A stretch of DNA of 64,000 nucleotides from Bombardia bombarda (Eukaryota > Ascomycota > Sordariomycetes > Sordariales > Lasiosphaeriaceae): positions 3,100,001 to 3,164,000 of the forward strand of contig JAULSR010000003.1 of the NCBI GenBank assembly GCA_030512295.1, in the 5' to 3' direction. This document shows, piece after piece, positions 59,785 through 64,000 of this stretch (within the stretch, counting starts at the first letter, position 1; each line of letters starts with the position of its first letter). Under the pieces are notes generated by a model. The model was given only the letters and a program-made list of their open reading frames with translations, was not told the origin of the DNA and searched no databases. Made by a program: the position numbers and the translations under genes.

Positions 59785-60676
59785 ATGAAGCTGAGCATTG
59801 CCATCACGCTGCTCGCGTCAGCTATTGCCGAGGCACACTGTCAGTACATATTGGTCTATCCCATGAGCCATTTGATCTGAAATACCAAACATGAACCGCG
59901 GGTGGCTGTCAAACTGGATGCAGAACACCTTATATGTCACCAGGACTAACAAAACCTCTCAAGACACCTTCCCCAGCATTGGGTCCTCGGCCGACTGGCA
60001 GTATGTGCGCACGACCGCCAACTTTCAGAGTAATGGGCCGGTAACAAATGTCCAATCCGAGGATATTCGGTGTTATCAGCGCACTCCCGGCACAGGAGCA
60101 TCGGGCACCTTGAACGTCACGGCAGGTCAGAGCATCCCATACAACGCCAAGGCATCAATCTCGCATCCGGGGCCAATGGCCTTCTACATCGCCCAAGTGC
60201 CAGCAGGACAGTCTGCAGCCACGTTTGACGGCAAGGGTAAGGTCTGGAGCAAGATCTACCAAGACGATGTAAAGATTGGATCAGGCATGGTCTGGCCCTC
60301 GCAAGGTTCGTCACAGGATTTCCTTTTCCCTCTCTTCCAACTTACGGTGGTTGTCCTACGACTGACACAGACATTACGTACACTTCCAGGCGCAAAATCG
60401 GTGTCTGTCACGCTCCCAAAGTGTCTGAAGAATGGCGAGTATCTACTCCGTGCGGAGCACATCGGCCTACACAGCGCCGGTTCGGCAGGCGGTGCCCAGT
60501 TTTATATCTCGTGTGCCCAAATCAGCGTCAGCGGCGGAAGCGGCACCTACAGCCCCAAGAACCTGGTCTCGTTCCCAGGAGCATACCAGGCCACAGACCC
60601 GGGCATCATGATCAACATCTACTACCCCATCCCGAAGAGCTACACGCCCCCCGGTCCACCGGCAGAGACGTGTTAG
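59785..60676 (+). CDS. AA9 lytic polysaccharide monooxygenase (former GH61)
   Basis: Predicted exons 59785-59839, 59964-60305 and 60390-60676 give 227 residues. The signal peptide ends ...AIAEA, leaving mature His1 in HYTFPSIGSSADWQYVR. His1, the second His in ISHPGPMAFYIA and the Tyr in GAQFYISCAQISV form the expected copper histidine brace. EHIGLHSAG supports this. The 124-base first intron splits the codon right after His1, so a reading from the ATG at 59891 would miss it. No carbohydrate-binding module is present. It oxidatively cleaves cellulose or related glucans outside the cell, fitting the neighbouring GH79. Confidence 0.92.
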
Positions 60677-60908
60677 AGTGGGAAGGCTCCTTGGGGTTCA
60701 TCTGTCATATAAGATACTACCAGTACATAGTAGTGATATTATTATTGCACACATCTATTAAAACCCAGGGTAGAACTATAAGTGGTACTCTTGCGGACTT
60801 GTCACCGCCACACCACGCCGCTCCCAAACGCTCTCAATGTTCATGTCATCCCGTCCGCTGTTGGTTAAGGGTGAGGTTAGCATGTGATGTAACGGCACAT
60901 AGCTATGG

Positions 60909-62403
60909 TCAACGATTCAAATAAACGCTTTGGATGACATACTCGTCCTTTAGGTTGATAAATGGCTCAGTCTCGCCCGCCGCAAGGTTTGGATTTCTGA
61001 AAATGACGTTGCGAGTCTATTCACAGCAGACCGTCAGCTCACTGCTTCTTCTTGAATATAAGTACATGGAAAGACTTACCAGCCCCAGGCTTAAATGGAT
61101 TCCTGGCGGGGAGACAGTAATGGTCTCGCTTGGTCCACGTCCGCCGACCAGGGCAGCAATGTTCATAGCTGCAACCTTGGCCTGTACCGCGCCCGGCCTA
61201 GCCGCCTTGTGGGCACCCGAGTCGGCGATATCTCCAACGGCAAAGAGATGTGGGTACAGTGGATCCTGGAACTGCAAATTCGGGCGTACACGGATGAAGC
61301 CATTTTTGGGGTTGACGAGTGAATCCGTCGATAATTTCTCGAGAGAAGCCAAGAACTGGTTGTTGGGAATTTGGCCAGTTGCAAAGATGGCAAAGTCAGT
61401 CGAAATAGCTCGTCCGTCTTCGAGTTCGACGTGGAATGACGACTCATCGCCAGTATGGTTGGAAAAGCTAGTGGAAGGCACAATGGCACGACTTCCAGCA
61501 ACCAGATGAACCCCCAACTCCTCGAGCCTTTGCTTGATGAGATTGCTGAGTCCCTCATGGTATACTGGCATGAGCTGTTGACGGGAGTGAACAAGGGTAA
61601 TGTCCTTCTCTGGATATACCTCTTTCAGGTCTGTCACTAGTTGACAACCAACGGCACCCCCGCCGATGACAACAATCGACTTAGCCTTCTGAACATCTCT
61701 CTGGTGGTTTTTCAAGTAAGCCACAGATGTCGCCTTGTCATCTTGCTCCATGGAACCCGGAGGGGCGAGTCGGGTGCCTGTCGCCGCGACAAGGTAGTCA
61801 AAAGCCAAGTCTCTCGACCCCTGCCATTCTCGGTCGAGCGTAAGTTGCTTAGGCTGTAGCGACACTGCTCTGGCCTTGATAACTTGGTGTCTGGAGGCGT
61901 CGGGGCCGGGAGCTGATGAGAACACCGAAGAGTAAGGAATAAATGCCTTGTGCTCATGGCCAGGCAGAACAGCAAATCGAGGCTTCAGAATCACGAGTCA
62001 GACTTCATGTGGGCAGAGGGAGAGAGAGACAAAGGGAGATGTTTGTATCCAAGGAAGACTTACAAAGGCAAATAAGTGATGAAAGTGACTGTGCGGTTCC
62101 ACAAGAAGAACCTAAGTTGTATGAGCCACTTACAACTCTATCCATTTCTGTTTTTGATCTTTATCAAAAAGAGTGACAACCGGCCTTGTTGAAGACGTAC
62201 CCGGTGAGTTACTGGAAGGAGATTTGCCAACTCCTTGGCTGCATTCTTGTTTGCAAATCAGCATCATGTCAGCATTGACTAGAACGACCCGACTCAACCC
62301 AGCCCTTCTGAAAGGTTGAACTCTATCGCCAATGCGGATATCAGCTTACAACGCCGACATAGCTGCCGCCAAGAACTATAACATTTCGAAGTGACTCAAT
62401 CAT
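60909..62403 (-). CDS. FAD-dependent oxidoreductase, AIF2/AMID-like
   Basis: Predicted exons 62403-62350, 62245-62201, 62111-62064, 61982-61080 and 61016-60909 give 385 residues. The first three tiny exons (18, 15 and 16 codons) assemble the conserved N-terminus: NVIVLGGSYVGVNAAKELA, THRVLLVEPHSHFHHLFAF, then PRFAVLPGHEHKAFIPY. The second dinucleotide site is SIVVIGGGAVGCQLV, and the second FAD motif is LFAVGDIADSG. The overall pattern is that of AIF2/AMID flavoproteins, NAD(P)H oxidases or alternative dehydrogenases linked to mitochondria or lipid surfaces. The long frame starting at 61994 opens with GTG and lacks the FAD-binding glycine loop, so it is not the true start. Confidence 0.9.
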
Positions 62404-63440
62404 GTTTTCTTGGTCGACGATTTCGAGCCCCGAATGACGTTGAAGTGCGAGGTAATATTGGACCAAAATAGCGCTGATGAGAACAAGGCCAAGGACAAAT
62501 GTTTGAAAGTAAGGGGGCATGCCGAAACAATGCCTCGTAGCCTAAATCAAACGCGGTGCAAGCAAGGTAAAAATATGCTCTTTATAACAAAGTCTAACTC
62601 GGAGATGTCGCCTCGTACGTAGGCGGGGTTTTGTAGCGTCTCGGCGTTTTGGGTGGATCGCCGAGCTCGGTACGCGATTTACAGAGGAGCATCGAGAGAT
62701 GATGTGCGAAGGTGTACCTGTCCGTAGGTACGGTAATATGGCGGGGAGGAAACTGCAAGCACAGACTCAAATCTCAATTCCAACCTTCAAATTGCCACGT
62801 TTGCCGAGCTATCAATGACATCAATGGCCGCATCGGACGGAACAATCCCGCAAATGCAACGATGTAACGGCAGCTCGGTACCAAGTCACGCTGTAGGTTC
62901 TGCGTCTGAAGGCAAGGAAGGTACCTACCTTACCTAAATATGATATTGCAACAGTTGATCTCAGGGATTGACAGTACGAGATCGGGGGGAACTGGAGTCA
63001 AGTGTTGGGCAAGTGCGATTGTGCAGTTTCATCACGTGACTTTATGAGTCGCACCTGTACAGCGGCTTCACAAAGGTTTATCTGATTATGCGATATGTAC
63101 CTAAGGTATATAGGAAGTTACCAGGAGATGATATCAGTCGTTCCCCTCATCGGACACGTCACGTACCAAATAAGGCAGCAATAGTTCCAGTACTATCTTA
63201 GTGGTGCAAGTAGTAGCGGTGGGTAAGGGAGATACCGAAGAGTAAAGCACCAGAGGAAGGTACCTTCAACTGTTAGACCCTCTACTAACACCTTAGATAA
63301 GGTAAGTACATCCGTCTTCCTTTAATTCAGGGACTTTCTCCTACACCCTACCTTAGGTACTTCTCATCCTGTTGCTCTTTGCCTATTGATCCTCTCCAGA
63401 GACAACCTCCTTAGGTTCCAGACGGCAGTTCTCTCAAAAT
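62404..63440. promoter_or_regulatory. Divergent promoter, AIF2-like / DUF3445 genes
   Basis: 1037 bases between divergent starts. Several GGTACCTACC/CCTAAGGTA elements lie at 62919-62938, near 63101 and at 63260-63360. No supported gene. Confidence 0.4.
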
Positions 63441-64000
63441 ATGGCCTTCATCCTCCTACCAGTGATCCTAGCCATCATGGCAGCGGTAGCGATGGTCCTT
63501 GTTCGACGTTACAAGATTGTTTTCAAGTTTCAAACCTCAGCTCTGATGTGGTTAACACCGATTTCCAAACCTGAGGTGAATCCCATCGGTAAAAGGAGAA
63601 CACGACATATTTTCGATAGAAAGTCATCCGATACAGACAGCCCCTCAATATACCGAGAGCAAGGAAAAGCCGATCAAGATGCATTAGTGTCGAAGATCGA
63701 ACCCCTCGATGGCTTTGACTGGATGGCTACCGATCCTGCAAAGCTTAGACCGTTCAAGAAGACATACCACATTACAATGGGCATGTTTATGAAATACCCA
63801 TACGCGCAAGCTGCTCTGAAATAAACTGCCTGACTCTGCTAACTGGACGCATTATTTGCGTACGTGTTCTAGCTTTACAAGCCAGTACTTTATCTGACTT
63901 GGTCGTTATCGACCACAATTACCACGACAGGGTCAAAGGTCGACGTACCATCGTGGCAGACCATGCGTCAACCGTATTGGGGGCCATCCCAGAGGGACAT
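63441..64000 (+). CDS. DUF3445 (heme-dependent oxidative N-demethylase-like) protein, cut by window edge
   Basis: Predicted exons 63441-63780 and 63873 to beyond the window; 156 residues visible. An N-terminal membrane helix (FILLPVILAIMAAVAMVLV) is followed by IEPLDGFDWMATDPAKLRPF and KTYHITMG. After the intron comes LSDLVVIDHNYHDRVKGRR and then ASTVLGAIPEGH. This matches the start of the DUF3445 family, which includes bacterial HDOD, a heme/PAS-like oxidative N-demethylase subunit. In fungi the members are often membrane-anchored and uncharacterised. The intron needs a GC donor (GCATGT), with branch site GCTAAC and acceptor TTCTAG. Confidence 0.8.

Noticed and set aside
59891..60676. Continuous frame beginning MNRGWLSNW as the AA9 start
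   Set aside because: The sequence before TFPSIGSS lies in an intron. Splicing 59839 to 59964 gives a signal peptide followed directly by the required N-terminal histidine.

Overview
This window is nuclear DNA from a filamentous ascomycete. The genes are split by short introns of about 50-120 bp with GT-AG ends and CTAAC/CTGAC-like branch sites. The gene content is typical of Pezizomycotina: a highly reducing polyketide synthase, a Zn2Cys6 regulator, an AA9 monooxygenase, an IKS1-type kinase and a Clr5-domain protein. The style fits Sordariomycetes, but I cannot name a species. I predicted all exon boundaries by hand from splice signals and protein-family patterns, and checked each multi-exon model for an open frame whose total length is divisible by three.

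Left third (1-25,953): a secondary-metabolite gene cluster. A highly reducing PKS on the minus strand (KS-MAT-DH-degenerate MT-ER-KR-ACP, cut by the left edge just after the ACP serine) faces an alpha/beta hydrolase of the polyketide-transferase/thiohydrolase type. Next come an AYR1-like short-chain reductase, a five-exon P450, two tandem paralogous P450s on the minus strand, a secreted berberine-bridge-type FAD oxidase and an MFS exporter. A reasonable reading is that the PKS makes a reduced chain without C-methylation by its own MT domain. The hydrolase would release or transfer it, the SDR, three P450s and flavin oxidase would tailor it, and the MFS protein would export it. I do not recognise the product. 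No pathway regulator lies inside this block; more cluster genes may lie to the left.

Middle (26,000-41,600): a coiled-coil protein (possibly Atg28-like), a Clr5-domain protein with a 32-residue glutamine tract, an atypical SDR, a broken P450 remnant, a Zn2Cys6 transcription factor of about 1000 residues, and a small Lys/Ala-rich single-pass membrane protein that may be mitochondrial.

Right (42,700-64,000): a small secreted cysteine-rich protein that is split by an intron, a purine nucleoside permease-family protein with a signal peptide, an IKS1-like kinase, a gene-poor stretch with tandem repeats and one or two tiny genes, a C2H2-like protein, a GH79 glycoside hydrolase, an AA9 lytic polysaccharide monooxygenase, an AIF2/AMID-like FAD oxidoreductase, and the start of a DUF3445 (heme-dependent N-demethylase-like) gene cut by the right edge.

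Intergenic DNA carries many short palindromic copies of a CCTACCTAGGTACC-like motif, one amplified into a 31-bp x3 array. I see no tRNA or rRNA genes, no CRISPR array and no intact transposon.
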